From NCBI RefSeq assembly GCF_007971525.1, contig NZ_CP042437.1, forward strand, positions 1,922,001-1,986,000: a DNA stretch of 64,000 nucleotides. The letters run 5' to 3'. The notes beneath the pieces are model-generated. The model saw only the letters and a list, made by a program, of their open reading frames with translations. It was not told the DNA's origin and did no database searches. A program made the position numbers and the translations under genes. The DNA is from Mucilaginibacter ginsenosidivorax. Its GTDB lineage: Bacteria; Bacteroidota; Bacteroidia; Sphingobacteriales; Sphingobacteriaceae. Numbering within the stretch: position 1 is the first letter of the stretch; every line of letters begins with the position of its first letter. This document shows, in pieces, positions 29,137 through 37,694 of the stretch.

Positions 29137-30474
29137 ATGATGAAGAAATATATGTTCGCCCTGCTGATTGTAGCGGCGATAGGAAATATAAAAACGGTAC
29201 AGGCACAAAAAGCAGCTTACGAAACATCAGTTGATGGCGTTAAGGTAATTGTACAGCCAAGCGGCAACGACATAGTAGAGATACAAACCATTATTAAAGG
29301 CGGCGTACAAAATTACACTGCCGAAAAAATGGGTATCGAATCGATGGCGATGAATGCGCTAACCGAATGCGGTACGGTTAAGCACGATAAAAACGCGTTT
29401 AAAGATATATTGGATAAAGTAAGCGCTACTGTTTATGGGTATAGCAACAAAAACTATTCGGTAGTGCGCATGAACTGTATTAAAAGCGATTTAGATGTGG
29501 TTTGGCCCCTGTATGTTGAGGCCATGACCCAGCCGCGTTTTGATGCCAAGGAGTTTGCCCGTATTAAAACAGACGCTATTACCCAGTTAAAAAGCCTGGA
29601 TTCGAGGCCGGATAATGCTATTGACAAATTTGCAGATAAAGTTGCCTTTGTTAATCGTGATTATGCCAAAGACCCTATGGGTACCGTGGACATCCTGACC
29701 AAATTAACCCCTGAAGAAACCAAAGCCTATTACAGCTCAATCTTCACCAAATCGCGTTTGCTTATTGTTGTAGTGGCCGATTTGGACCAGGCTACTATCG
29801 AGGCTAAAGTAAAAGCAATGCTGGATGGTGTTAAAAAAGGCCCTGCCTTTACCTTCAAAAAAGCGTCATTTAAAGTTTACAAAAACAGCATTAATGTAGA
29901 GCAGCGCGATTTGGCTACCAACTATGTTGAAGGCATTACCAGCGGCCCAATACCGGGTACCGAAGATTTTGACGCCTTTAACGTGGCCATGCGCATTTTT
30001 GCTAACCGCCACTTTTTAGATGTGCGTACCAATAACGGCTTGTCATACGCGCCGCAGGCCTGGTTTAGCGTTGGGCAAACGTCAACCGCACGTTTTTCGG
30101 TATCAACCACGCAACCAGATAAATATATAGCCGTATTTGATAAACTGGTTGATAAAGTAAAAACAGAAGGATTTAAACCCGAAGAAGTAGCCAACATGAA
30201 GGTTACCTACCTAACCGGTTTTTACTATAAAAACGAAACCAACAGCGCCCAGGCATCATCAATAGCATCAAACGAAGTGTTATTTGATAACTGGAAACGC
30301 TCATTAACTTTGGTTGATGATGTTAAAAAATTAACTGTAGAGCAGGTTAACAACGCCTTTAAAACCTACATCAACAATATTGTGTGGGTATACCAGGGCG
30401 ACCCCAAAAAAGTAAACCAGATTTTATACATCAACGGGACATTGAATAAAGGCGAAAACGGTGTAAGCCACTAA
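29137..30474 (+). CDS. M16 family inactive subunit (pair 2)
   Basis: A 445-residue exported M16-fold protein (signal ending TVQAQ) with no HxxEH; the site reads GIESMAMNALTECG, matching the inactive subunit of pair 1 (both keep T-ECG). The C-terminal domain keeps FLDVRTNNGLSYAPQAW, the partner-completing segment. It follows the active gene by 16 bp, so the two are co-transcribed. A family A repeat begins at its stop codon. Confidence 0.88.
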   Translation: MMKKYMFALLIVAAIGNIKTVQAQKAAYETSVDGVKVIVQPSGNDIVEIQTIIKGGVQNYTAEKMGIESMAMNALTECGTVKHDKNAFKDILDKVSATVYGYSNKNYSVVRMNCIKSDLDVVWPLYVEAMTQPRFDAKEFARIKTDAITQLKSLDSRPDNAIDKFADKVAFVNRDYAKDPMGTVDILTKLTPEETKAYYSSIFTKSRLLIVVVADLDQATIEAKVKAMLDGVKKGPAFTFKKASFKVYKNSINVEQRDLATNYVEGITSGPIPGTEDFDAFNVAMRIFANRHFLDVRTNNGLSYAPQAWFSVGQTSTARFSVSTTQPDKYIAVFDKLVDKVKTEGFKPEEVANMKVTYLTGFYYKNETNSAQASSIASNEVLFDNWKRSLTLVDDVKKLTVEQVNNAFKTYINNIVWVYQGDPKKVNQILYINGTLNKGENGVSH

Positions 30475-30653
30475 TTGGTTCATTAGTTCACTGGTTCATT
30501 AGTTCATTAGTCTTGTATGGTGAACTGATTGAATAAAATTAAAGGAAAAGGGTTCGGAACAGCAGTTTCGAACCCTTTTTTATTGTCGATATAGTTCCCC
30601 TTGACTAATGAACTTTTCACCAATGAACCATTGAACTAATGAACCAATGAGCT
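30474..30653. repeat. Family A intergenic inverted repeat, copy 5
   Basis: Left arm 30474-30514 and right arm about 30603-30653, made of gaactaat/gaaccaat-type units. The loop encloses a strong bidirectional terminator. The element spans the whole gap between the convergent M16 and AI-2E-type genes, touching both stop codons. Confidence 0.82.
30546..30580. terminator. Bidirectional terminator inside repeat copy 5
   Basis: aaaagggttcg (30546-30556) pairs with cgaaccctttt (30569-30579), with an A run on the left and T run on the right. It can stop the M16 operon and the convergent AI-2E-type gene. Confidence 0.85.
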
Positions 30654-31749
30654 ACTGTTCAGGCAAAATGACTTTCTTCCTCCTCTTCCATATCTCACCT
30701 TTGTGGCGGGTCGGTACGGTGTCGCCAAGTAGTTTGCCCCATGGTTTAAGGCCATCTATCCGGTCGAAAATAATTTTTAATACCGCGATAAAGGGAATGG
30801 ACAGAAACATACCCGACAGCCCCCAGAGCATATTGCCCAGCAACACAACTATGATAGACATGAGTGCATTGATTTGCACTTTTGATGATACGATGCGTGG
30901 CACCAGGATATTGTTATCAATAAACTGGATTACCAGGTAAGCCACTATCACCCCCAATTGCGTGGCGTAACCATCTTTAGTAACCGTAGCCATTAATACC
31001 GGTAAAGCGATAGCGATAATGCCGCCTAAGTAAGGTACCAGGTTTAAAATGGCGCCTATAACCCCAATCAGTATGCCATATTTTACGCCAAGCAGGATAA
31101 GGGCAAGCGAATTCATGGCCGCCACAATCATCATTTCTATCAGTAAGCCTATAATGTAGCTTTGGATAGCAGTTTTGGTTTCTTTTAATATTTCGGCCAC
31201 CTGTTTGGAGTTCTCTTCTGAAAACACTTCGTAAAAAAAGTTGAGCAGTAAAGTTTTATAATATAGTACCAGGAAAACGTAAACCGGTATAATAAATATC
31301 AACCCAAATATACCTAATACCGAACCCAGGGTGCTGCCCAACAGCGATTGGCTGTTATTCATTGCCTCTTTAATAAGCAGGTTTTGTTTTTGTATGGGAT
31401 AACCAAAAGTTGTTGCCACCCATGATTGCGCTGAAGCCGAGATTGTTGCAAATTTTTGCTTCAGCACGGGCAGCGAATCGCCAAACTGGATTATTTGGGT
31501 GGATAGAAAATAAAACAACCCGGCTATCGCAATGGATGCGAGCAACAATGTAATGGAAATGGCCAGTGCTTTAGGGACTTTTTTACTTTCGAGCCAATTA
31601 CAAACGGGGTTCAGCAAAATAGCGATGAACAAGGAGTATGCTACCGGTACAAAAACATCGGCCAGCTGGTAAAATATATAAACCAGTAAAATGAGCCCGA
31701 ACATGATAACGGTACTCTTGAGGAAAAAAGGGTATTCTTTGGCAGGCAT
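30652..31749 (-). CDS. AI-2E family transporter
   Basis: A 365-residue membrane protein of the AI-2E exporter family: N-terminal hydrophobic pair, a soluble central part (about residues 75-140), then GLIFIIPVYVFLVLYYKT, and the conserved VPYLGGIIAIALPVLMA and FIDNNILVPRIVSSKVQINALMS segments. Despite the name, most members have unproved substrates and some are sodium/proton antiporters. The ATG at 31749 is preferred to the TTG at 31776. The stop codon TAG takes its last base from the family A repeat. Confidence 0.9.
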   Translation of the reverse strand: MPAKEYPFFLKSTVIMFGLILLVYIFYQLADVFVPVAYSLFIAILLNPVCNWLESKKVPKALAISITLLLASIAIAGLFYFLSTQIIQFGDSLPVLKQKFATISASAQSWVATTFGYPIQKQNLLIKEAMNNSQSLLGSTLGSVLGIFGLIFIIPVYVFLVLYYKTLLLNFFYEVFSEENSKQVAEILKETKTAIQSYIIGLLIEMMIVAAMNSLALILLGVKYGILIGVIGAILNLVPYLGGIIAIALPVLMATVTKDGYATQLGVIVAYLVIQFIDNNILVPRIVSSKVQINALMSIIVVLLGNMLWGLSGMFLSIPFIAVLKIIFDRIDGLKPWGKLLGDTVPTRHKGEIWKRRKKVILPEQ

Positions 31750-31852
31750 AAAAGCAGGATAATAGAGTATTGTCAATTAATGCGTCAAACGCCCAATTGT
31801 TTGGAATATATTTAGTGTAGTGTATATTTTTTAAGATTAAGAGCCTGCGTAT

Positions 31853-31883
31853 CTTGAAAAATACCTGTAACTTATTAAGTTTG
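31853..31883 (+). promoter_or_regulatory. Promoter of the DUF6934 two-gene unit
   Basis: CTTG at 31853-31856 (close to TTTG) is followed after 19 bases by TAAGTTTG at 31876-31883, a full -7 match. The predicted start of transcription is near 31890 and the ATG is at 31917. Confidence 0.6.
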
Positions 31884-31916
31884 GGGTAACAATACTTAAA
31901 CCGGAATATTCGCTGT

Positions 31917-32363
31917 ATGAATTTAGATCGTTATAATTATCAAATTAGTAATGACCATCAGGACTATATATTCTATAGCGAGGGACCTAAAGGGAAAATC
32001 AAAAAGATAGTTCGTTTCTCTAAAATTCAAGATTTAGAATCTACAGTTTATAATTTAGGTTTTGGCGATGCAGACGACGAAACGGGTGTTGTGGATGATA
32101 GTGTAGTAACAAACAATAAAGACAGCAGTATGGTTCTTGCTACTGTTGCTAATACCGTTATTGATTTTACTAATTATTATGGCAATCAATATATTTATGC
32201 CACAGGAAGTACACCAGCAAGAACAAGGCTATATCAAATTGGCATAGCCGGACTTTGGGAAAAAATCAGCATAGATTTTGAAGTATATGGACTAAAGGAA
32301 GATAGCTGGCATGAATTTAAAAAAAACGTTAACTACGATGCCTTTTTGGTAAGAAGAAAATAA
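31917..32363 (+). CDS. DUF6934 family protein
   Basis: A 148-residue soluble protein. The pattern MNLDRYNY, then YIFYSEGPKGKIKKIVRF, then VYNLGFGD, ANTVIDFTNYY and a final strand block with STPARTRLYQIGI and FEVYG fits DUF6934, a Bacteroidota family of unknown function. It has no signal peptide or membrane segment, so it is cytosolic. A 54-residue gene with a strong ribosome-binding site follows 34 bp later, so the two form a small operon under the promoter at 31853. The pairing of a 145-150-residue and a tiny basic protein resembles an addiction or defence module, but no direct evidence supports this. Confidence 0.72.
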   Translation: MNLDRYNYQISNDHQDYIFYSEGPKGKIKKIVRFSKIQDLESTVYNLGFGDADDETGVVDDSVVTNNKDSSMVLATVANTVIDFTNYYGNQYIYATGSTPARTRLYQIGIAGLWEKISIDFEVYGLKEDSWHEFKKNVNYDAFLVRRK

Positions 32364-32397
32364 ACAAGTATATTTGATATATCGGTAAGGAGATATT

Positions 32398-32562
32398 ATG
32401 CCAACTACAATTAAAAAAGCGACATCGAAGAAAAGCTATAGTGGTGACATTATTAACGACGATGTAAAAAGCTACGCCGACGAGCCTTATTTTGTAAAAA
32501 AAACAGAAGAAGCACGAGCGACCCTGAAGCGGGTAGGGTTGCCAGGCCAGAAGAAGAAATAA
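32398..32562 (+). CDS. 54-residue basic protein, partner of DUF6934 gene
   Basis: The product starts MPTTIKKATSKKSYSGDIIN and ends ATLKRVGLPGQKKK. It is rich in Lys at both ends, with an acidic, Tyr-containing centre (DDVKSYADEPYFVKK). TAAGGAG lies about 6 bases before the ATG, a strong signal for this phylum, and supports real translation. No family is recognised. Position suggests it works with DUF6934. Confidence 0.7.
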   Translation: MPTTIKKATSKKSYSGDIINDDVKSYADEPYFVKKTEEARATLKRVGLPGQKKK

Positions 32563-32761
32563 CTAAAAATTCTTGAATTGAATCAATGTAGCATCTTAAA
32601 TTGTTGCTCACCGATAAATACCTTAATTTTCCCCTTACGACTATATCCTCACAGGCATCTTACCACATGTCATCTCGTTAACTGTCGCCTGCGTCAACGC
32701 ACATTAATCTGTGGGTCAAGGGTACGAATAATCAGTTCTTTATAAAGGGTCATTATAAAGA

Positions 32762-32803
32762 ACGTGGCAATTGTGAGCCATTCAAAGCTAACAATTGCCA
32801 CGT
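32762..32803. terminator. Perfect 13-bp hairpin upstream of GH2 stop
   Basis: acgtggcaattgt at 32762-32774 pairs perfectly with 32791-32803. It lies between the convergent 54-residue gene and the GH2 gene and may terminate one or both. No T run adjoins it. The rest of the 281-bp gap (32563-32843) holds nothing else recognisable. Confidence 0.5.
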
Positions 32804-32843
32804 CGCGTGATAACATATCGGTATTTCTTTAGATTACAGTTGG

Positions 32844-35276
32844 CTACTTCGCATTCAACGTAATTGTAGCAGCAGGCAAGCCTTTTGATGTTGCTGTAAA
32901 TGTAACTGCGCCTGCTTTTTCTTTTGCCTGTACTATGGCCAGTGCCAAGCCGTGGAAAGCTTTACGGTACGATACCTTGAAAGAATCGTGTGTAACAGGG
33001 TCGCCGTTATCAACGCTGGCAACAAAGGCCGGGCCGCTTATTTTAAAGTCGACCAGGTTATCTGCATCTGGAACCACGTTGCCGTCTTTATCCAATATTT
33101 TTACAGTGATGAACGACAGGTCTTTCCCATCAGCTTTGATGAGCTTACGGTCGGCCGATAGTTCGATCCTCGCTGGCTCGCCTGCGGTATGGATAAGTTT
33201 GGTTAACACCACTTTGCCATCCTTGCGCGATACAGCTTTTAGCGTACCTGGCTCATATTTTACGCGCCACATGATATGCAGGTCGTCGCCGGTTTTCTTT
33301 TTGGTGCCTAATGATTTGCCATTCAGGAAAAGCTCCACTTCATCAGCACTGTTGTAATAAGCCCAAACGTCAACCATTTTGCCCGGAGTCCAGTTCCAAT
33401 GTGGGAAGATATGCAGTACCGGCTTGTTTGTCCACTCGCTTTGATACATGTAGTACACATCCTTAGGAAATCCGGCCAAATCAACAATACCAAAGTACGA
33501 ACTCCGCGACGGCCAGCTATATGGTGTAGGTTCGCCTAAATAATCAAAGCCTGTCCAGATGAACATCCCAGAAAGGAAATCATATTTTTTCATCACCTTC
33601 CAGGTCATCTCATGGGTCGATCCCCATGGTGGTCGTACGTTGTCATAAGCCGATACGTTATTACCTTCCCGTTCAAATGGCTTATCCCATTTTTCGGGCC
33701 ATACACGGATGCTATCTGATGGCATTTCGTAAAACCCACGGGTTTCCAAGCCAGATGTTGTTTCGGTAGCTATGAATTTTTTGCCGGGGTAGCGGTCATG
33801 AAAAGCGGCGTACTCCCCTTCATGGTAATTGTAACCCACTAAATCTATCGCACCCGAACTAATGATCTTGTTATTTTTATCCGGGTTGTTATTGGCTGCT
33901 GTAATCGGGCGGGTAGTATCAAGGCTGTGCACAATGGCGGAAAGCTCCGGCGCTATCCTTAAAGCCGTGGTATCGTGCTGTTGCGGAATCTCGTTACCGA
34001 TACTCCATATCATTACACTGGGGTGGTTACGGTCGCGCAGTACCTGGTCTTCCAGGTCGCGTTTATGCCATTCTTTAAAATACAGGTGATAATCGTATTT
34101 AACTTTTTCCCATTCCCAGCAATCAAAGGCTTCATCCATTACAATAAAACCCATTTTATCGCAAAGGTCAAGCAACTCAGGCGCCGGTGGATTGTGCGAG
34201 GTACGGATACCATTACAACCCATCGCTTTTAATATTTGCAGCTGACGCTCCAATGCACGGGTGTTGATGGCCGCGCCAAGGCTGCCCAGGTCGTGATGAT
34301 CGCACACGCCTAAAATTTTCATGGCTTTACCATTCAAACTGAAACCTTTGTCCAAATCAAAGTTAAAATAGCGAATACCCACCGGGGTAGTATACTCGTC
34401 AATGACGGTTTTGCCAGATAGTACCTGCGTAACCGCTTTGTATAAATAAGGCTTATCAACACTCCACAAGGTTGGGTTTTTTACTGCAAGGGTGGTACTT
34501 GTTTCAAATACAGTATCCTGTAGTTGTGTTTTAGATGGTATCGCTCCGCCGCCTGCAACCGCTTTGCCAAGGGCATCATATAACGTAGTTTTTACAACCA
34601 ACGCGGCAGACGGCGCCCCGTTTTTTACACTTACTTTGATATTTACCTTTGCCGATGCATTGCTTACATCTGTAGTGGTTACAAAAGTACCCCAATGGTT
34701 AATAGCGGTTTTAGCGGTAGTAACCAACCATACATTCCGGTAAATACCAGAACCGGAATACCAGCGCGAATTTGGCTGAACCGAGTTATCAACCTTAACA
34801 GCTATAACGTTATTACCACCAAAATTCAGATACGGAGTTAGCTCGTACCGGAAAGAGATATAACCATTGGGCCTGAAACCAAGCAGGTGCCCATTAATCC
34901 ACACTTTGCTTTTCTGGTAAACGCCGTCAAAATCGATGTATACCAATTTGCCTTTTGATGATGCCGGAACGGTAAATGATTTACGGTACCAGCCTATACC
35001 ACCCGGCAGTGCGCCGCCTTCGGGTGTTGCAGGATTATCCTTGCTGAATTTGCCTTCAACACTCCAGTCATGAGGCAGGTTAAGGCTGCGCCACTTGGTA
35101 TCGCTGGTGGCGGGCTTTTCGGCATCGGCCACCTCACCCAGGTTAAAGCGCCAGCCCTTGTCAAAATCAAGTGTTTGACGGGTTTGCTGGGCAAACGTTT
35201 TGGCACTAAAAAACAGCGCGATAAGCAACAAGCCACTAAGCTTAATGACCTTTGAGGAAGATTTTATAGCATACAT
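32844..35276 (-). CDS. GH2 family beta-galactosidase-type enzyme
   Basis: An 810-residue exported glycoside hydrolase. Signal peptide ends AKTFAQ. Domains: sugar-binding beta sandwich (about 35-195), immunoglobulin-like domain (about 195-305), catalytic TIM barrel (about 305-600) and C-terminal DUF4982/immunoglobulin-like domains. Acid/base Glu429 lies in WSIGNE and the nucleophile Glu505 in FIATETTSG; RTSHNPP and the N-W-R-x-N loop features of GH2 are present. Family members hydrolyse beta-galactosides, glucuronides or mannosides; domain layout favours galactosidase-type, not certain. It is transcribed alone. Confidence 0.92.
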   Translation of the reverse strand: MYAIKSSSKVIKLSGLLLIALFFSAKTFAQQTRQTLDFDKGWRFNLGEVADAEKPATSDTKWRSLNLPHDWSVEGKFSKDNPATPEGGALPGGIGWYRKSFTVPASSKGKLVYIDFDGVYQKSKVWINGHLLGFRPNGYISFRYELTPYLNFGGNNVIAVKVDNSVQPNSRWYSGSGIYRNVWLVTTAKTAINHWGTFVTTTDVSNASAKVNIKVSVKNGAPSAALVVKTTLYDALGKAVAGGGAIPSKTQLQDTVFETSTTLAVKNPTLWSVDKPYLYKAVTQVLSGKTVIDEYTTPVGIRYFNFDLDKGFSLNGKAMKILGVCDHHDLGSLGAAINTRALERQLQILKAMGCNGIRTSHNPPAPELLDLCDKMGFIVMDEAFDCWEWEKVKYDYHLYFKEWHKRDLEDQVLRDRNHPSVMIWSIGNEIPQQHDTTALRIAPELSAIVHSLDTTRPITAANNNPDKNNKIISSGAIDLVGYNYHEGEYAAFHDRYPGKKFIATETTSGLETRGFYEMPSDSIRVWPEKWDKPFEREGNNVSAYDNVRPPWGSTHEMTWKVMKKYDFLSGMFIWTGFDYLGEPTPYSWPSRSSYFGIVDLAGFPKDVYYMYQSEWTNKPVLHIFPHWNWTPGKMVDVWAYYNSADEVELFLNGKSLGTKKKTGDDLHIMWRVKYEPGTLKAVSRKDGKVVLTKLIHTAGEPARIELSADRKLIKADGKDLSFITVKILDKDGNVVPDADNLVDFKISGPAFVASVDNGDPVTHDSFKVSYRKAFHGLALAIVQAKEKAGAVTFTATSKGLPAATITLNAK

Positions 35277-35942
35277 AAAGGCAATAATTGGATTAATTGT
35301 AATTACGACACTAAATTATAAATAATTGTGGGATTTGGAAATAAAGAGCCTGTTATCCCAGGGCAAACGCATGTAATTGGGTTAACATAACTTAACACAT
35401 TTTAGATAGACAATCTATAAATAATTGATAATCAATATTTTATATTTAAACATGGTTAACACGAAACTGATCGCGTAATTTAGGCGCATCCAAATATTTG
35501 TGCCTGTTTTTGGCCAACACAAGTCCCTTCGGTAGCCGGATCATTTAACCAGGATCAGCCAATAAAACAAAGTGTCGTTTGATGCTTATATCTTCCCGAC
35601 GACGACATAAGCTTATTCTGTTAGCTATTTTGATGCGTTTGCCTTGGGTGATAAAATTTCGTAAAGTTCTGAAGGAGGGATGACATCGGTTAATCCCCAA
35701 AGTCATGCCGAACTTGTTTCGGCACCCCACATGCTAAGTGTACTTCATGTGGCTCACCTGTCCTGTGGGATCCCGAAACAAGTTCGGCATGACTTTCGTT
35801 TTTCAACTTGTCATGGTAAATACGAAGATCTACTCGCAGACTTTTCAAAGCTACTATGCACGGCGTAGAATAGATTACTCGTACCTTATAATGACAGTGG
35901 TATAAAACTAAAACGGACGGGGTGTTGTATGATTTTTAAGGA
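35277..35942. other. 666-bp gene-free region with two repeats
   Basis: No credible gene is seen. The first part is the AT-rich upstream region of the GH2 gene. At about 35650-35684 there is a reverse copy of the family C repeat found at 37563-37598 (gataaaatttcgtaaagttc and gaaggagggatgaca). At 35701-35794 lies a perfect 22-bp inverted repeat, described separately. Confidence 0.6.
35701..35794. repeat. Family E inverted repeat, 22-bp perfect arms
   Basis: agtcatgccgaacttgtttc gg at 35701-35722 pairs perfectly with 35773-35794. The 50-base interior holds a smaller complementary pair (cacatg...cttcatgtg). It looks like a transposon-like or REP-like intergenic element. Confidence 0.75.
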
Positions 35943-37193
35943 TTACTTCTTTACCGTATTCACCATACTAAACCCTACCAGCTCGTCCCAACGGGCAGTT
36001 GGGGGGCGGTAGTAAACCAGTAGCTGGTAATCGTTTTCGGTTTCAAAATGGCTGCCTTCAATGGGCACATCGTCGGCTTTTTTGGTTGCATTATCAACCC
36101 AAACATATTCGTAATCATATACGCCCTGTTTTAGCAACAGGTTGATATAATAACGGCCATTCTCGTCGCGCGTAAGCTTGCTTCGCTCGTCAATTTTATA
36201 ATCGTTAAACATGCCTACAATGTATGGCGTGCCATCGTTTCCGGTAGTATTTGCGGCCAGGCTAAAATACACCCGGGCATAATCAGCGTCATTACGCGGG
36301 TCGTTGCCGTCCTGGTTTAAGATATAAAACTTACCGTTATTATCAAAGTACTGCACATAGTTGGGGTTATTGCGCCATGGGTCGCCAATCAGCACCACTA
36401 TGTTTGCGGTATCCTTATAAATCCTGGCCACCCTTTGCGAGTTGAGCTTAAGCGTACGCAGATCAAACAGCCTGAACTCATTACGGCCCGGAAAATCGTT
36501 AATAGCTACATCATTATAAACCAATGAAGTGCCACGGATATTGGAGGGCCGGGTATTTAAAATACCCGTTGATGTACGTGCATTTTGCATTACAAAAACC
36601 CGGATATCATAGGATGGGTTCTGCACCCTAAGGCTCCCATAATCGACAGTGAAGTTTAACTTTTGATTGGTTTGCCGGGTTTGCGTACTTGGCGAAGCAA
36701 GTGTATTGGCTGCAATTGAAACCTTTTGGCCTACTACGTATAAGCGGCGGGTTAGGATCAGCTTAGATTGATCGCCATCCTCATAAACCTTCAGGATGTA
36801 ATTGCCGGATATTTTGGGCGCGATATTGTCATTAGGGATCTGCTGCTCGTAATGTGTATATTTTTGAAAGGTACCTATAGAGTAGCTAAAAGTATAAAAC
36901 CTATCGTCCTGAAAACTTTGCAGATACTCGGCCGGCGAAAGGTTTGACGAGTTCCAGTTGGCATCACAATGTTCGATAGTGTAATTGTAATTGCGGGTGC
37001 CGCCACGCAGGTCATCAAAAGCCAAAAGCACTTTATCATCGCTGCCCAGGTTTATAACCGGGAATGGCTGCTTGCCTGTGCCGTTAAACTCCACACTTTT
37101 AATGGCAGGATTGTATACATTGTTATCGTAAGGGGATTGGGCAAGGGTTTGTAGTGAGAGGAAAATTAGGATGAATAAGTAAACCAGCCTCAA
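35943..37193 (-). CDS. Type IX secretion system plug protein (DUF5103)
   Basis: A 416-residue exported protein of the DUF5103 family, associated with the type IX secretion translocon, where a plug protein closes the SprA channel. Landmarks are [47 protein letters not shown]-like [22 protein letters not shown] and a C-terminal second beta domain ([17 protein letters not shown]). The frame continues to an ATG at 37304, but those 37 codons are translated repeat DNA. The TTG at 37193 directly precedes a signal peptide ([18 protein letters not shown]) and is the likelier start. Confidence 0.85.
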   Translation of the reverse strand: MRLVYLFILIFLSLQTLAQSPYDNNVYNPAIKSVEFNGTGKQPFPVINLGSDDKVLLAFDDLRGGTRNYNYTIEHCDANWNSSNLSPAEYLQSFQDDRFYTFSYSIGTFQKYTHYEQQIPNDNIAPKISGNYILKVYEDGDQSKLILTRRLYVVGQKVSIAANTLASPSTQTRQTNQKLNFTVDYGSLRVQNPSYDIRVFVMQNARTSTGILNTRPSNIRGTSLVYNDVAINDFPGRNEFRLFDLRTLKLNSQRVARIYKDTANIVVLIGDPWRNNPNYVQYFDNNGKFYILNQDGNDPRNDADYARVYFSLAANTTGNDGTPYIVGMFNDYKIDERSKLTRDENGRYYINLLLKQGVYDYEYVWVDNATKKADDVPIEGSHFETENDYQLLVYYRPPTARWDELVGFSMVNTVKK

Positions 37194-37201
37194 AAACCAC
37201 G

Positions 37202-37296
37202 CGTCATTGCGAGGTACGAAGCAATCCCCGGTATGCAAAGTGGCCTTGCAAGGTTGCCTTGTATTGTTGGGGATTGCTTCGTACCTCACAATGACG
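37202..37296. repeat. Family B inverted repeat, copy 1
   Basis: Arms 37202-37229 and 37269-37296 (cgtcattgcgaggtacgaag... and its complement) are 28 bp long with one mismatch. The element overlaps the 5' end of the T9SS plug reading frame. A second copy is at 59636-59714. Confidence 0.8.
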
Positions 37297-37304
37297 GGTT
37301 TCAT

Positions 37305-37694
37305 AATATGTTTTACCTAATCAATTATTTCGTGTTAACACAAAAAAACACCTGTCATTCTGAACGTAGTGAAGAATCTATTCGCCGACACACATTTCCG
37401 ATAGAAAAGTTGGCGATAGATGCTTCGTTCCTACCCATGACATGTTTCTTTTTCTGTCATCCTGAGCGATAGCGAAGGATCTATTGTACGCCATGCATAA
37501 CCGCCCACAAAGTTCGCGAATAGATCCTTCGTTCCTCAGGATGACAGTCGTTTTTTTTTGATTGTCATTCTCCCTTCAGAATTTCGCGAAATTTTACCAC
37601 TCAGCATGACAGTCTTTATTTTTGATGTCATTCCCCCCCTCAGAACTTTCGTGAAATTTCACCACTCAGGATAACAGATTTTAAGCATTGCAGC
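37305..37694. repeat. Family C repeat cluster (tgtcattctga type)
   Basis: The 390 bases contain no gene but at least three repeat pairs: tgtcattctgaacgtagtga near 37352 with a matching cttcgttcctacccatgaca near 37423; tgtcatcctgagcgatagcg near 37456 with ccttcgttcctcaggatgac near 37527; and two similar single units near 37563 and 37622 (cagaatttcgcgaaatttta, cagaactttcgtgaaatttc). A lone related unit occurs near 53440. Confidence 0.75.

Noticed and set aside
37202-37694. Possible CRISPR array from the repeated tgtcat and tcctga units
   Set aside because: The units are in opposite orientations with variable spacing, spacers are not uniform, and no cas gene is in the window.
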